64,000 nucleotides of DNA. Origin: Tetrahymena elliotti 4EA (Eukaryota > Ciliophora > Oligohymenophorea > Hymenostomatida > Tetrahymenidae). Positions 40,060-52,756 of the stretch are shown piece after piece. Every line of letters begins with the position of its first letter. The first letter of the stretch is position 1. The position numbers were made by a program, and so were the translations under genes. The stretch lies in contig AFXF02001864.1 in assembly GCA_000231825.2 (NCBI GenBank), forward strand, positions 26,396 through 90,395. Reading direction: 5' to 3'. The notes beneath the pieces are model-generated. The model had not been told where the DNA came from and did not search any database. It worked only from the letters and a program-made list of their open reading frames with translations.

Positions 40060-41380
40060 TTACTTTAACTTACTTATTATTTTTATATATTCAATTTAAC
40101 CTTTTAACTTGTATTATTATCAAATAATCAATAAACAATTAATGTCTATTGATTTATTAACAATTTCTTTACTTATCATTTTAATCCTATCTAATACTAT
40201 TTAAAAGCAAATCTTTTTAAAGTATTAGTTGTGTGTATTCTCTATCATAAACCTACTTGAAAATTAATTTATAGAGCTATCACATTCTTTCACAATGAAA
40301 AGTAGTTCACTTAATAGATATTTTACTTCATAACTTTATGATTAAAAGCCAGTCATATTTTAATTTATCAATAAGTAAAGAATAATTATTTTAATTTATT
40401 TAAAAATAAAAATTAAAAAAAAATGGAGTTTGCCCAATAAAAATAAGATTCCTTTTGAAAATATTAATTTAACACACTCTTCTTTATGAATAAATTGATA
40501 AATTTAAACTTTTTTTTATGAATATATTTAATATTAAAATCATCATAAATTTATTAAAATTAGATTATTATTCTGAATCATTAAATGGAACTAAAAATAA
40601 ATTTTAAGTTTTTAAACACAAGCCTAATTTAAAAAATTAGATTAATAAGCCATATTTTATTAACTTATCAAAAGAATAACTAATCTATTTTATTGGAGTG
40701 TTAAAATTTATTATTTTTCATTTCATATTAAGAAACTGAAGAAGATTATAAAAATTAGTTTTTTGAACTTCTCTAAAACTTTAAGAAAATAAAATTTAAT
40801 TTTCATTTCAAAAAAAGTTATTTTAAAAAAAAACAAATTAAAATTTTTTAATAATCATTGTATTTAAAAGAATTTAAGTGTAACTAATTTAAAAGCTATT
40901 AATGAATTTAAAGATAAATTAAAATCTTTAGTCAATCTAAAAATGTTAATAGATACATTGAGTATATCTATATTATTAATCCTAAATTTAAGCTGATTCC
41001 CATTTAAAACTAAGGTATATTTTATGTCAAAAAATACTAAAAAAGCTTTTGAATAAACAAAATATTGTGTGAAGGAAAGGAAGTAAATAACAAATAAAAT
41101 AGATTACAGATAATAAAACTAATATTTTAACAAAATATCGCCAATAATTTTACAAGTAAAGTTTAAGGCTAATAAGAAATTTATGGATATTAAATTAAAT
41201 TATAATTTATTTGTTTGTTTGTTTATTTGTATGTTATTTTAATTAGCATACTTTACTAAAACTTAATTTTACAAATTTTCAGTAAATAATTGTTTCTTTA
41301 TTTTTTGGCTGATTGATTGATAATCATTTATTAAAAGACAAAATAGTCTTCTATAACTTCTTAAATTATTTTTTAAAACT
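40060..41380. other. Divergent intergenic spacer
   Basis: A 1.3-kb AT-rich spacer between the small basic gene (-) and the coiled-coil gene (+). Contains a short TTTG repeat near 41210-41228. No gene or RNA seen. Confidence 0.6.
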
Positions 41381-44300
41381 ATGTAGAACTCCACTGTATA
41401 TCAATAATAAAACATGGATTAATATTTAAATGCAGTTACATAAAGCCCTTAATCTTAAATTAAGAAATAGTCTAAAGATGGAAAGATATACATTAGTAAG
41501 ATACCTCAATTGAAGCTATCTACTAATCATAATATGAAGGATATAAATTTCAATGCTTAAAATTGGGTTTAACTTGATAAGTTTAAGATTAAGCCTTTTG
41601 GAGCATCTCCAATTAGTGATAGGGCTTCTACTGCAATGCTTACTCCTTCAACTCTACGTAAGAAAGTAGTTAGATCTTCTATTAATAATTCTGCTTCACT
41701 TCCAAATGTGAATTTGTAAAGTCAAATCCATTCAAGAAATCAATCATAGTAGCTTTATCAAATGACCAACAATAACAACGAGTAGGCTAACTCATCTATC
41801 ATTATTCATTAAAATGATTAATAGTAGATTGCAAGCCAATTATCATTAATTCAAACTCACTAGTCTATTTAACTTTCCTAACAATCTCCTAACCCATTTA
41901 ATCTAAAATAAAATTAAATTCATTAACAAGTAAATCGCTTATTAATAAATGATGTCATTAATGAATAAAAGTTTTAAAGTTTTGTCAAGAAATACATAAA
42001 TGAAAATCCTATTTTTATTTAGCATCAATAAGTTGTTCAATCACTTGAAAATATGCCAAATAGTGTAACTAATTAATGAATCTATCTTATTATTTCAATT
42101 ATTAATATATAATAAAATGTTATTTTTTTAGATAAATTTATTGATAAAATATTTTTTGAATAGGTCAAATAGACTCTTGATGTTTTAAATATTTATAACA
42201 AAGAAAAGTTCAAAAATATGAGCTACAACTGTGTTATCAGTTCTCAAACTAAAGCTGCTTTGTTTTCATTATTGGAAAAATTGTAGAGGGAAATTTTAGA
42301 ATAAAGCAAAAGTCGCTTTCATGATGGGTTGATAAACGAATTAATTGCAATATTAAATGATAGTATCCCTCAATTAATCAGATAGATATCTGACTAAGAT
42401 AGTCATCTAGCCATATTTTGTGAAGGATTTTACAAATTTTTTGTAATCTTGATGGATAACGTATAATCAAGACTCCTATATAAAATAAAAAGGGAAATGA
42501 ATCAAAAATTTGTAGAAAACGAAAAGGTGATCTAAGATCAAAAACTGCACATTTAAGGCTTGAATGTATTTAATTAATTAAATATTAAATTTATGTTTTA
42601 AAATTACTTGAAATAAAAAGAATGAAATTGATAATTTGATGAAAAGAATAAATGAAGAGCAAAAGAATTGCTTGAACATCGAAGGAAAGCTAAAAGAAGA
42701 AATTATTAATCTTAAAACAACTATCTAAGAGATGAAATATAATTTAGATGATATGCAAAACCTTGATTTTGCTCCAACACAATTAGAAGGAGTAAGCAGT
42801 TTTATCAATTTTTAAAATTATTTTTTAATTTATTTTTTGAATGAAAGCTTGCAAAAACAACAAGTAAAATGATGAACATGATCAAAAAAGAGTCAACAGC
42901 TGCTCAGTAAGCAGAAATAAAGACTGAATCTCAATTACTTGCTCTATCAAATGTTCTTCTTTCTATGAGCAAATCTAAATTCAACGATTCAGATATTTTT
43001 AGTTAAAAAAATAATTTTTACAATTCGGTTAACAATAAATTAAGCAAGTAATATTTTAATTGCTTGTCATTTATTTATTCAAAATTAATTAAAAAAAAGA
43101 CTATTTGGAGAGCATCCTTTCACTAAATGTTTACATCATATAAACTTCTTAGGGATGCAAAGTAATGAATTGATTAATTTCATTTTAAATTTAAAATAAT
43201 GATCTCATTAAAAAAAATTAGTTGATGAAAAATCACCTATGAATAAAAGGAATGCTAAGCAAACTCTTACTCATTTCTTTTAAAGGTAATTAGCTAGTTA
43301 CAAATCAGAAGCCAACCCTTGTGATTAGCTAATAGATTATCTTTAGAATGAAGTTTGCTAAGACTATGAAGACACATGCTAGATGGTTGGATATATTATT
43401 TACTATTTAAAAGATAGATATTAAAAAGATGCCTTTAGCTATTTCTTTAGCCAACTTTTTGGCATTTTCGAATAGCCATTACCTAGTAAAGAAGAAATAA
43501 GATTATTAATTTTAACTTTTTAGAATCTGTAGCATTTTTATGAAGAAAAAAGAAACTTAATTGCTGATAATGAGGATATGAGTTAAATATCTCCTATAAA
43601 CGTTTAACATGATAGATTATTAACTCAAACATAAAATATTAACAATTAAAATGCTAGTATGAATTAGGTTAAGTTTGATTAAGTGAATATTAACAACACA
43701 TAAAGCTATAACCCAATTTCTGAATTCAATTGCAATAGTTCAAATTTAGAATTAAGCATGCCCTTAGATACTGCTTTTGAAGAAATACCATGGAGTTTAG
43801 TTGTCAAAGCATTTGATTAATCTGAATTTAATCTTTAATTTCTTGATGCTGTTAAGCAAAAAATTCAACTAAATTAAATTTCTGCTGTTTTATTTTTGAG
43901 TAAACTTTTACAAATAGTCTAATAAGAGGGAAAAGATAATATAACTTCTTAAATCAACCAAGTAATTAGTAAGTTCCCACATCTTTCTACAAACCAGCAA
44001 AAATTAAATAACTAAGATCTAATTAGTTTGTGCACTTAGCTCAAAGTTAAGCATCAAAATTTTGTATAATACACTTTGTATTTATATCAAGAAGAGCTTT
44101 AAGTTAAATAAAAAATGCTAAATAGTAATTAAGCAGAAATCATAGACAATGATTTTAATGATTTAATCAAGAACTCCTTTTTCTAAATTTTAAAATTACA
44201 AAAATTACATCTTTCTCCATTTATTGAAAAGAATTTCTAGAATATGTTATTGAAGTAAGCTTAGACTGAAGCTATACATGAAGAAACTATAAACAGTATT

Positions 44301-44561
44301 AACAGCTTAGCCTCAAATACAGAAAATCTAAATCAAACTGTAAGAAGGAAATTCACAAAATCCTTTAACAAAATAAAAGCTCAAAATACATTATCTAGAA
44401 TTGGATCTAAAAATAATATAGAAAGCCCTCTTTCAGAGAAAGGATAACCTTTAATAAAATTACTAACAAAGTAGTCTGAAATAGCTTCTGGTTAATCTTC
44501 CCCTAAAAGATCGAATGATGCACAATCGAGTTCCGTCAAATTCTCAAAATTCAAAAAATGA
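41381..44561 (+). CDS. Coiled-coil protein with Gln-rich N-terminus, unknown
   Basis: Six exons: 41381-42062, 42132-42565, 42621-42791, 42848-43047, 43100-43161 and 43222-44561. They give 962 aa, and all introns are 52-69 nt. The N-terminal ~230 residues are Gln/Ser/Asn-rich with basic Ser clusters (STLRKKVVRSSINNSASLP). Residues ~240-380 are ordered and mostly helical (LAIFCEGFYKFFVILMDNVQ). Around 380-440 there is a clear coiled coil (NEIDNLMKRINEEQKN; IKKESTAAQQAEIKTESQ). The C-terminal half has further helical segments (EEIPWSLVVKAFDQSEFNLQ) and a basic tail. The long central helix and flanking disordered regions suggest a cytoskeletal or scaffold protein. I do not recognise a family. Confidence 0.75.
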
Positions 44562-44679
44562 TTTATTCTAACATATTAAATTTACTATTATTCATAAATT
44601 TTACATTAATTTTATTTTACACAAATGTCTTAAATTACTCTCAAATATGTTTCAGATGTTTTAACTTCTAATTATCTTT

Positions 44680-44793
44680 TAATTATCAAATATATGTGTC
44701 TCCCTAATAACTATTCAGGTTTTCTTTTATTTACTGTATTCCCTAATTATCAAATATATGTGTCTCCCTAATAACTATTCAGATTTTCTTTTA
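44680..44793. repeat. 50-bp direct repeat, two copies
   Basis: Copies at 44680-44729 and 44744-44793 differ at one base and are separated by 14 bp. Each begins TAATTATCAAATATATG and contains TCTCCCTAATAACTATTCAG. They lie about 120 bp downstream of the coiled-coil gene's stop codon. High identity implies a recent duplication. Confidence 0.95.
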
Positions 44794-45085
44794 ATAATGG
44801 TCCTTAATTTTGACTATTTTCAAAAAAATTGTCTTTATTTTTTGCAAGGAAATACAGTAATTAAAATAGGTGTATGGATATGAATTTAATCAATATTAAG
44901 AAATATTTTAAAAACAATTTTTAGAAATCTTCAAATTGTCTTTCTATGAATTGAAATGTATTTGCTTTTATGATTTGTCTAAATAATAATAAGCATTGAA
45001 GAGAAAATTTTTAATAGTAAAAAAAATATGTTTGTATTTGAGAGCATAATTTAATAATTAAAGAAATTTTTAATATTTTTTTCTT

Positions 45086-45485
45086 TTAAAATCTAAGTTT
45101 ATAGATAAGAGATGAATGATGGACCATTAACATTTAAACATTCAAAGCCTAAGATTAGAGTAAGAGAAATATGATAGATTATTTTTATTTGATTATTTCT
45201 AATTTTTATTCCCAGATTGTAGCTAAGAGATGAATGACCGTATATTAATATTTAATTTTTTCTCATTTAAAGTCTAAGATTGTATTAAGAGATATATGAC
45301 ACATTATTAATACTTAATTTAACTAATTTAAAGACTAATTTGCTGTAAGAATATATGAAAGTTTATTTCTTTTTAACTTTTTCTATTTAAAAAGATTGAA
45401 GTAAGAGATATTTGATAATTTCTAATTTAAAGTCTAAGATTGTGGCTAAGAGATAAATGACAGTTTATTAATATTTAATTTTTTA
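45086..45485. repeat. Degenerate ~55-bp tandem repeat, about seven copies
   Basis: A repeating unit of the form TTTAAAGTCTAAGATTGT, then GCTAAGAGATRAATGAC, then an AT-rich TTATTAATATTTAATTTT. It recurs with strong divergence roughly at 45086, 45140, 45205, 45257, 45318, 45380 and 45423. The third, fourth and seventh copies are the closest to each other. No frame stays open through it. Confidence 0.75.
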
Positions 45486-45730
45486 ATAATACAAAAGAGA
45501 TAAAATGATAATCAAAATTTTAAAGATTAGAAATTAATTAAACAGAGATTTTATTAATTGAATATTTTAATTTAAAGTAAATATTTTGATAACTCTTTTG
45601 TGGCAATATTAGAAGACTTTGTTGAAATTGTGTTATTAATATTAATTAAATCACAAGATATATTCCGCAAAATCTTTATTTTTTTTAATTAAAATTTTCA
45701 AAAATTTAAAATTGCGGTGAAGGAATTAAT

Positions 45731-48700
45731 ATGATAGGTATTTAGACATTACAAAAATATCAATTCTAACTGAATATAATAACAAATTATATGTATTATA
45801 GAGGAAGACGAAATTAACATAGAGGAGACTCTCAAATTGTAAAGTGATTAAAGATATATCAGATTTAAGTAGTGGTGTATAGATAATGGTGCTATTATGG
45901 AAGGAGTAAAAATAAATGCATTTATATTTTATCTGTTTAAATTGATAAAAATTATTTTTTTTAGATTTAATTTCCTGCAGCATTTGGTCCTTTAGGTGTT
46001 CCTGGTTTGGCTGCTGATTAAGATATATCTCCTTAAAAAGTAAAATGAAATTCTGCTTAAACAATATAACTCAACTTATATTAATATTAAAAGGTTATTT
46101 TAGCTATCCCAAATAAAATTATTATCTCTGAAGACAAAGCTTATGGGTGTGAAATAGAAGAAATAATAGAAAAGTAACTTTTAAGATATTTTTTAATGAA
46201 TTATCAAGCAAATAAAAATTAAATTTATTTAGATTTCCAGAACTTTTTGATGAAGAAAAATGCGGAGATGCTGATTTTAATATTCTTGCACTCTATTTAA
46301 TGTATGAAAAATTAAAAGGTGAACAGTCGTTTTGGTATCACTACTTTGAGATCAACTAAAGATCTTACACTTTGCTAGATTGGAGTCCTGAAGAGCTTGC
46401 TCAGCTTGAAGATAGTTATATTTTATAAGAAGTAATTCTATCTTAAAACTTTATTATAAAAAATAAAATAAATTGATAAGTAGAAGATATGATTTCTAAT
46501 GATTAATTTATTTAGAATATGTTATTTATTTTTTACGTTATAATTTATAATAAAGCTTTAATCTCTTAAAAATGAAATGGAAAAATAATGGAGAAACCTA
46601 GAAAAAGTAGTTAAGCTTTATCCTTAATACTTTCCACCAGATAAAGTAGATAAAGAGCTATTTTAATATTGTCTTGAGCTTTGTATGACTAGAGGGTATT
46701 TATTGTTATTTTAAGTTGGAGTTTATTAATATTCATATATTTTTTTAGGTACGGATGGACTCTTCCTAGTGTTTGCCTTGTTCCTTTAGCAGATATGTTC
46801 AATCATAATTGTGATACTACAACTCATTACATAATAAATAAGGAGTTTGAAAAGTATCCTAAGAAGGCCCATCAAGAATATAGAATCAAAAAGCATAAAA
46901 TAGACTTATAGATAATGAAGGATCCTCTTTTAGTCTTTTCTAAAGAAGATAAAATCAAAAATAATTTATATCAGTAATCATTAATTAAACAAAAATAAGA
47001 GTTTATTTGTAAATATAAATACTTTTCTTTATTAGATATCAAAATAGAAGATTGAAATATGTTTATCAGTTTAGACAATATCTTAGTGAAGAGAGCTAAA
47101 AGAGTTTAGATTTAAAAGTTATTGATTGGATACCAAGAGATGAGTTAAAACAATTATGTGCAGAAATAAATATTAATAAGCTGAAATAAACAAAAGTAAT
47201 ATCAAAATTATAATTACAAATCAATGAAACAAAATAATTTTATAAATGAAGGAATAAAACTTATTTGCTTATAAATTCTATCCAACCACAGACTCTGAAG
47301 ATAATGATACGTCTGATGAAGAGAAAACAGAGAGGAAGGGATAAAATTTATAACTTAAGAATGCTGAGTTAGAAAAATTCTATAATATGAAGGTGGAACC
47401 AAAGGTTTAAAAGGAAAAGAAAAAAAAATGGGAAGAAGATGTTTTACTTGAATAGGAATAAGATGGAATAGTTATGTAAGTGAAATAGCTTACTATTCAC
47501 AGTAAATTTATTTAATTAAATTTATTAATTAAATCCTTATTGTTTGTGAATTAATCAATAAGCAAATAAAAAGGCCATCTAAGAAGATTAAGAAAATAAA
47601 GGTGGTGAAGAGGTAGAAGCAGAAGATTGGGAGAGTTGTGATAGTTCTAGTGATTTTAGTGATGTTAGTGAAGAATCATCTTTTAGTTGGTATGATGATG
47701 AAGATACAGAGAATTACTTTGTTGTAACAACAAGATAACCGTAAAAATTAAAATGTACTTTTGTTTAAATAAAATACAATTATTTTAAATGAAAAAAGAG
47801 AAAAGAAGGGATAATAATTATATAATTGTTATGGATAACGTACTAATAGATTCTTGCTTATGTGGTATGGTTTTGCATTCATGAAGAATCGCTATGATTC
47901 ATACTCATTTAGAGTAAAAAAAATTAATCAATTAATATAATAATTCATTTTTCAATTTAATAAGTTATGGATGAACATGCAACCTGAAAAATTGAATGAT
48001 GTTTTATTTGAGAAGATTATTTTTTAGGAATATTTAGCAAACGATACCTGCTCTGGAGGTTTTGTTTGGAAGAAAAAAGATAAAGTTGATTTAAAAGATT
48101 TAACTTAGGAGTTTAGAGTTAAAAAGAATCAAATATGTATTGGTAAATAATCAATCAATAAAGCATTTTCAATTAAAGATTTTCATATTTTTTATCAAAA
48201 GATCTAATTATATATTTAAGATTGTATCTCATGATGCACTACAAAGGACCTGACTCTAAAAGACTGATAGTAAGTTTACCTATTTCACCAATTTATGAGT
48301 CTTTTGTTTTAACATTTACAGTTAAACTGTTATAATATCTCAGAAATAAGTAAGCTAAAAATAATTTATCAAAGATTTCACAAAAATATTTTAATAAATA
48401 AATAGATACACAACTTCTGTTGAAGAAGATTAAAAAATATTGCTTAATCCTGATATTAATTATAAATTGAGATTTGCTGTTGTCTATAGATTAAATTAGA
48501 AACTTATCTTAGAAGAACAAATTAAATTACTCAATCAAGCAATCTTAGTAATAGGCAAATTGGATAGTAAAATCCCACTAATAGACAATTTATTAAATCC
48601 TATTTACACAAATGAGAGTGATAATCAATCTCAAATTTACATTAATAGATATAAATTGAAACCATACTTAGAATAATTATATGAAAGCTTTGAAAAAGAC

Positions 48701-48745
48701 CTATTTAAATATCCCAAAAATGAAATTATAGAAATATTAAAATGA
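45731..48745 (+). CDS. SET-domain methyltransferase, LSMT/SETD3 type
   Basis: A probable protein-lysine or -histidine N-methyltransferase of 721 aa. There are 14 exons: 45731-45737, 45802-45905, 45965-46039, 46094-46173, 46233-46431, 46556-46695, 46749-46973, 47036-47195, 47252-47479, 47574-47740, 47799-47913, 47965-48142, 48202-48349 and 48406-48745. The start of the domain is clear: FKQWCIDNGAIMEG, then FPAAFGPLGVPGLAADQDI and ILAIPNKIIIS. The core motif is LVPLADMFNHNC (Asn220-His221), and the closing SET motif is YGQRTNRFLLMWYGF (473-487). A Rubisco-LSMT substrate-binding-type helical domain follows to the end. Between NHNC and the YG motif is an insertion of about 230 residues, basic then strongly acidic and Ser-rich (DSSSDFSDVSEESS). 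The first coding exon is only 7 nt. Family secure, substrate unknown. Confidence 0.9.
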
Positions 48746-48802
48746 CTTCATTAACTTTTAAACATATATCTAAATAGCCCAAAAATGAAATTATAGACAT
48801 AT
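48702..48802. repeat. 36-bp duplication around the SET gene stop
   Basis: The segment 48702-48737 (last coding bases, including CCCAAAAATGAAATTATAG) recurs at 48767-48802 with three mismatches, 65 bp downstream and past the TGA. The second copy is in a different frame relative to the first. Confidence 0.9.
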
Positions 48803-49781
48803 ATGAAATTATTAAATAAATTTCCTATTTTTAATTTAAAATACTTTATGTAAATCTGTTTATTTATTTATTATTTTTTCTTAAGCTAATAAATTATTTT
48901 AGATTGATCTCTATATTTTACACGAATTATTATTATTTATTTATGTGGTTTTTTTCTAGTTTAAATTTATTCAATAATTAAAAAATTTCTAATTTAATAA
49001 ATGGTATCTCATTAATACTTAACAAGACTTAATTCAAATAAAAAGTATTAAAAAATGTTTTTGTTTTATTATCAAGTAATAGAAAATATTCAATTTAATA
49101 AATTAAATAAAAAAAAGAGATTCCTTTTACTTTTTACTTATCAAAGAGACAGATTTTTTTTAATTATATATGTTATTAAAATTTAATATTTATATGGCTT
49201 TAAGCAAAAATTCTAAGAAGATCCTCTCATATATTTATTCTGATCGCATTATTTTATTAAGGAAAATACCAATTAAAAAGGTTTGTAATTTTTATTAATT
49301 TTGGGGAAATCAATTTTCAAATTATGAAGAATAATTCGATTAATATACTAAATGAATAAAGTAATATAAGTTAGAATCTTTTTTACTTACTCAGATTTGT
49401 TTTTTCTTTTTACTATTTTTAAAGCAATAATTAGAATATATAAAATTCTGAGGAAGATCTTCTCATATTTAAAAAATACAATTTTTTCTCCATATAAGAA
49501 TGTTTTGATTGTTAAAAATAAAGAATAAAATATCATCTAACTTGATTTAAAACAACCTCATTATTATCACTGAAAAATTAATTTTATAATTCTTAAAGAA
49601 GCATAATATTTATAAGAATTTTAAGCTATTTGAATTATGAATTATGAGCTTTTTACAAATATTATATATTGAGACTAATTAAAATAAAGAGAGTAGCTAA
49701 TTGACTTGTTAATATAGGATGAATATTATATAGGAGTAATAAATTTTAGATGAATTAGTGAGAGAGATCAATTCATCTATC
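48746..49781. other. Convergent intergenic spacer
   Basis: A 1-kb AT-rich spacer between convergent genes. Besides the duplicated stop region, two similar short segments (AAGAAGATCCTCTCATAT at about 49214 and GAGGAAGATCTTCTCATAT at about 49450) hint at an old local duplication. No gene seen. Confidence 0.55.
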
Positions 49782-51358
49782 TCAACTTAAATTGATATTG
49801 TGTTGTTTTAATATATTTCTATAAAAATCAATGTCTTGTATAGCTTTTTGAGCATATTCTTTGCTTTTAATAGAAACATGTTTGTAGTATTCAATTTCTT
49901 CCAAAAGCTTTTAATTTTCAATTGTAATTTCCTGAACAGAAGCTTCTTTATAATGCATTTATTCTTTTAAGAATTTTTATTACTTTTCTTGTTCTAAAAG
50001 TTTTTCTTTAAGTTTATCATTTTCTTTTTTTACATGGATATCTCCTTCTGAATTTTTACTGTTAATTTTATCATATTCTTCAGTTATTTTTGACAAAATC
50101 ACCTTAAATTATGACAATTCTTCCTTGATTTCATTCTTTTCTTCAAACACTCTTTCATAATCCTTTTTTAATTCAGCATTTACCTATTTTTACTTCTTCA
50201 ATTCTCCCTTTTAAACAAAAAAATTTAATCTAATATTTTTTTTAATTTAAATTTTACTTCAATTGTTCTTATTGATTTATACTTGTCATTGTTTAATACA
50301 AGAGAAAGCTCAGCAACTTCCATTCTTAATTTATCAAGCATTTCATTTTTAACATCAAGCATTTTTTTCATATCTATATTATCCTTTTGATGCTTTTTGC
50401 ATAATTCCTACAACTTTTACATTTCTTTCTGTTGATTAAAAAGAATTCAATAAATATCAAAAACAATACAAAAATAATAGTTTACTCTCATCGAGTTATT
50501 TTCACGAGTAAGCTTTACTAATTCCTAAGCAATAATTTCACTTTAATCCTTCTTCTTTTCAATGTTGAATGACATAGATGTATTTTCTTTTTCTGTTGGT
50601 TATTTTTCAGAAATGCTTTAATAATGAGAAGATTAGAGTGATGAATTAGATGATGCCTCTTTTTTCTTAAAATTAAGACTTTTAATTGGCATAGTCTTTT
50701 GCTTTTAAGTTAAAATAATTAAATTGACATTTACTATTTTTAACTTAAATTTTTACATTAGCAGAAGAAGTAGTCTTTTTTTTTTGTTGAGAAACATCTT
50801 CTAAACTTTAAATTTTTTGTTCACTCTTTTTTAGCATTTGTTAAGCTTTTTAAAGAAGATCACTTGTGTTAGATTTCTTTCCTTCCTAGATTGAATATGA
50901 GTCACTATCATCTTCTAAAGTCATAATAGACTAATTTTGTGAATATTAAAGTACAGAATCATTATAATCTTCATCATTTTCAGTAAAATTGATCATAAAT
51001 TTATCATTCTATTAACTTTAATTATTTCCTTATTCAGTTTAAGTTTATACATCAATTCCAACACTATAAATTTGAATTGAGGCTTATGTTTCAGCATCTC
51101 TTTATTAGTTTTATTTATGGTGTTAATCTGGGTTTACTTTGTCAATTGTGTCTTAAAGTTCCTTTATTTTTTATCTAAAATATGTTTAGATTTAAATATA
51201 TTAAACAATAAAATCTACTTTTATATTTTGCTTTCCTTAATCAAGAGTAACCTTTCTTCTTCAAGTCTTAAAACAATATCAATCTGATACTCAAGAGCCT
51301 CTTTGATATCTTGGTAGTTTTCACCTTAAGCCTACCCTTATTATTCTTCTTAACTCAT
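49782..51358 (-). CDS. Long coiled-coil protein, unknown
   Basis: Five exons: 51219-51358, 50757-51174, 50486-50701, 50258-50428 and 49782-50207. They give 456 aa. A short helical N-terminus (residues ~15-60, YQIDIVLRLEEERLLLIKES) is followed by a Gln/Asn/Ser/Asp-rich linker to about residue 220. From about 230 to 450 the protein is nearly continuous heptad-rich coiled coil (KLTRENNSMRKEMQKLQELC; AELKKDYERVFEEKNEIKEEL). There is no globular domain at either end and no membrane segment. Length and layout suit a ciliary, basal-body or cytoskeletal structural protein, but sequence alone cannot say more. All junctions are phase-consistent. Convergent with the SET gene. Confidence 0.78.
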
Positions 51359-52756
51359 GATTATAATATTTTGTTATATTTGAATTAATTTTCAGTAAAT
51401 GATTAAATTAAATAAGCTTTTGTAAATTATATTAAAAATTTGTGTTTGAACCTCAAAAAAATTTAAATTCAATCAATTATCTTAATCATTAATCAGAGAT
51501 ATCCATAAAAAAAATTATAATTTATCAAACCACCCACAAAGACTAAAAAATAAATTTATCAAAATTGATATAATAACTTACTTATAAGATATTCTATTTG
51601 TTATCTTGAAAAACTACATAAAATGAAATTTACATTATTTCTTCTAAAATTTCAAAAAATCATTTTTTCTGAATTAAAATAATAAATCTGATGATATTTT
51701 CAATAAAATATTTACAGAATACTACTTTTTAAAGAGGAAGTTAATTAACTTTCTGAATTTTCAAATAATAATTTTTTAAGATGAGCTTAAATTTAAATCA
51801 TTTATTTAAAAACTTTAGCAAAAAATATAAACTTTTAAACACTCTTCTCCCTCATAGGCGTTATTTAAAACACTTAAAAAAATTAGATTTACAATTATTA
51901 CATATTTAATTGAATAAAACCGATATAATTTGACTATTTGATCAAATTAAAATATCTGATAAAGAAGAAATCTAATATTTTACATCTATTTCTATTAAGA
52001 TAAACAAATTTCATCAATTTTAAAATAAATTAAGATTAGAAATATTTAAAATCAAAATAATGTTTCACTATTTGTTATTTTTAATTACCATTAACTTTAT
52101 AATTTTGAAAATTTTCCAAATATTTTTTATACTTGAAGGACTGTAGTCACTAACACTGAAAAAGCTTAGATTTAATTAATCTTTAAATTTTTTACTTTTT
52201 TAAATGAATGAATTCAAATTTTAAGTAAAACTTAATATTTTTTAATGAAAAAGCCAAAACAAGAATTATTTAATTTCCAATTCTGATTTTATTTTTTTTA
52301 TGAAAAATTGAAAAATCAATTTTAGATATTAAACAATTATTTTTTTCTAAATAATTTTTATTTGATATTTATATTGAAATTTAATATTGATAATCAATGA
52401 AAAATAGCATTCCTATTAATTTAATAAAATAATTTAATTTTTTTAGAACGTTAAACATGCAAAAAAATTTGTTTCTTTGAAAACTTTTAAAAGCTCTTAC
52501 TGAAGTAATTTTTATGAAGTCCTTTTAGTAAGTAAGAGAAAGACATTCTTATAGAAGTACTATGAAAAAATCGAATTAATTTAGTAATATTCTTAATTAA
52601 ATATTTTTTATTAATAAATGGATAAATACTTTTTATATCAATTTAAATGAAGATTAAATTGTGGTTGGTAAATATTGAGTTAAGGTTTATATATGGTTAT
52701 TATTAAGTTTAAATGAATATTTGTTTTAGGTTAACAACAAGTTTTTGTGATTAATT
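51359..52756. other. Divergent intergenic spacer
   Basis: A 1.4-kb AT-rich region between divergent genes, so it probably contains both promoters. No coding frame, repeat or RNA supported. Confidence 0.6.

Larger units (their letters stand above)
44562..45730. other. Repeat-rich intergenic spacer
   Basis: A 1.2-kb spacer between two plus-strand genes. It holds a 50-bp direct repeat and a degenerate tandem array, both listed separately. No coding frame outside those elements. Confidence 0.65.
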
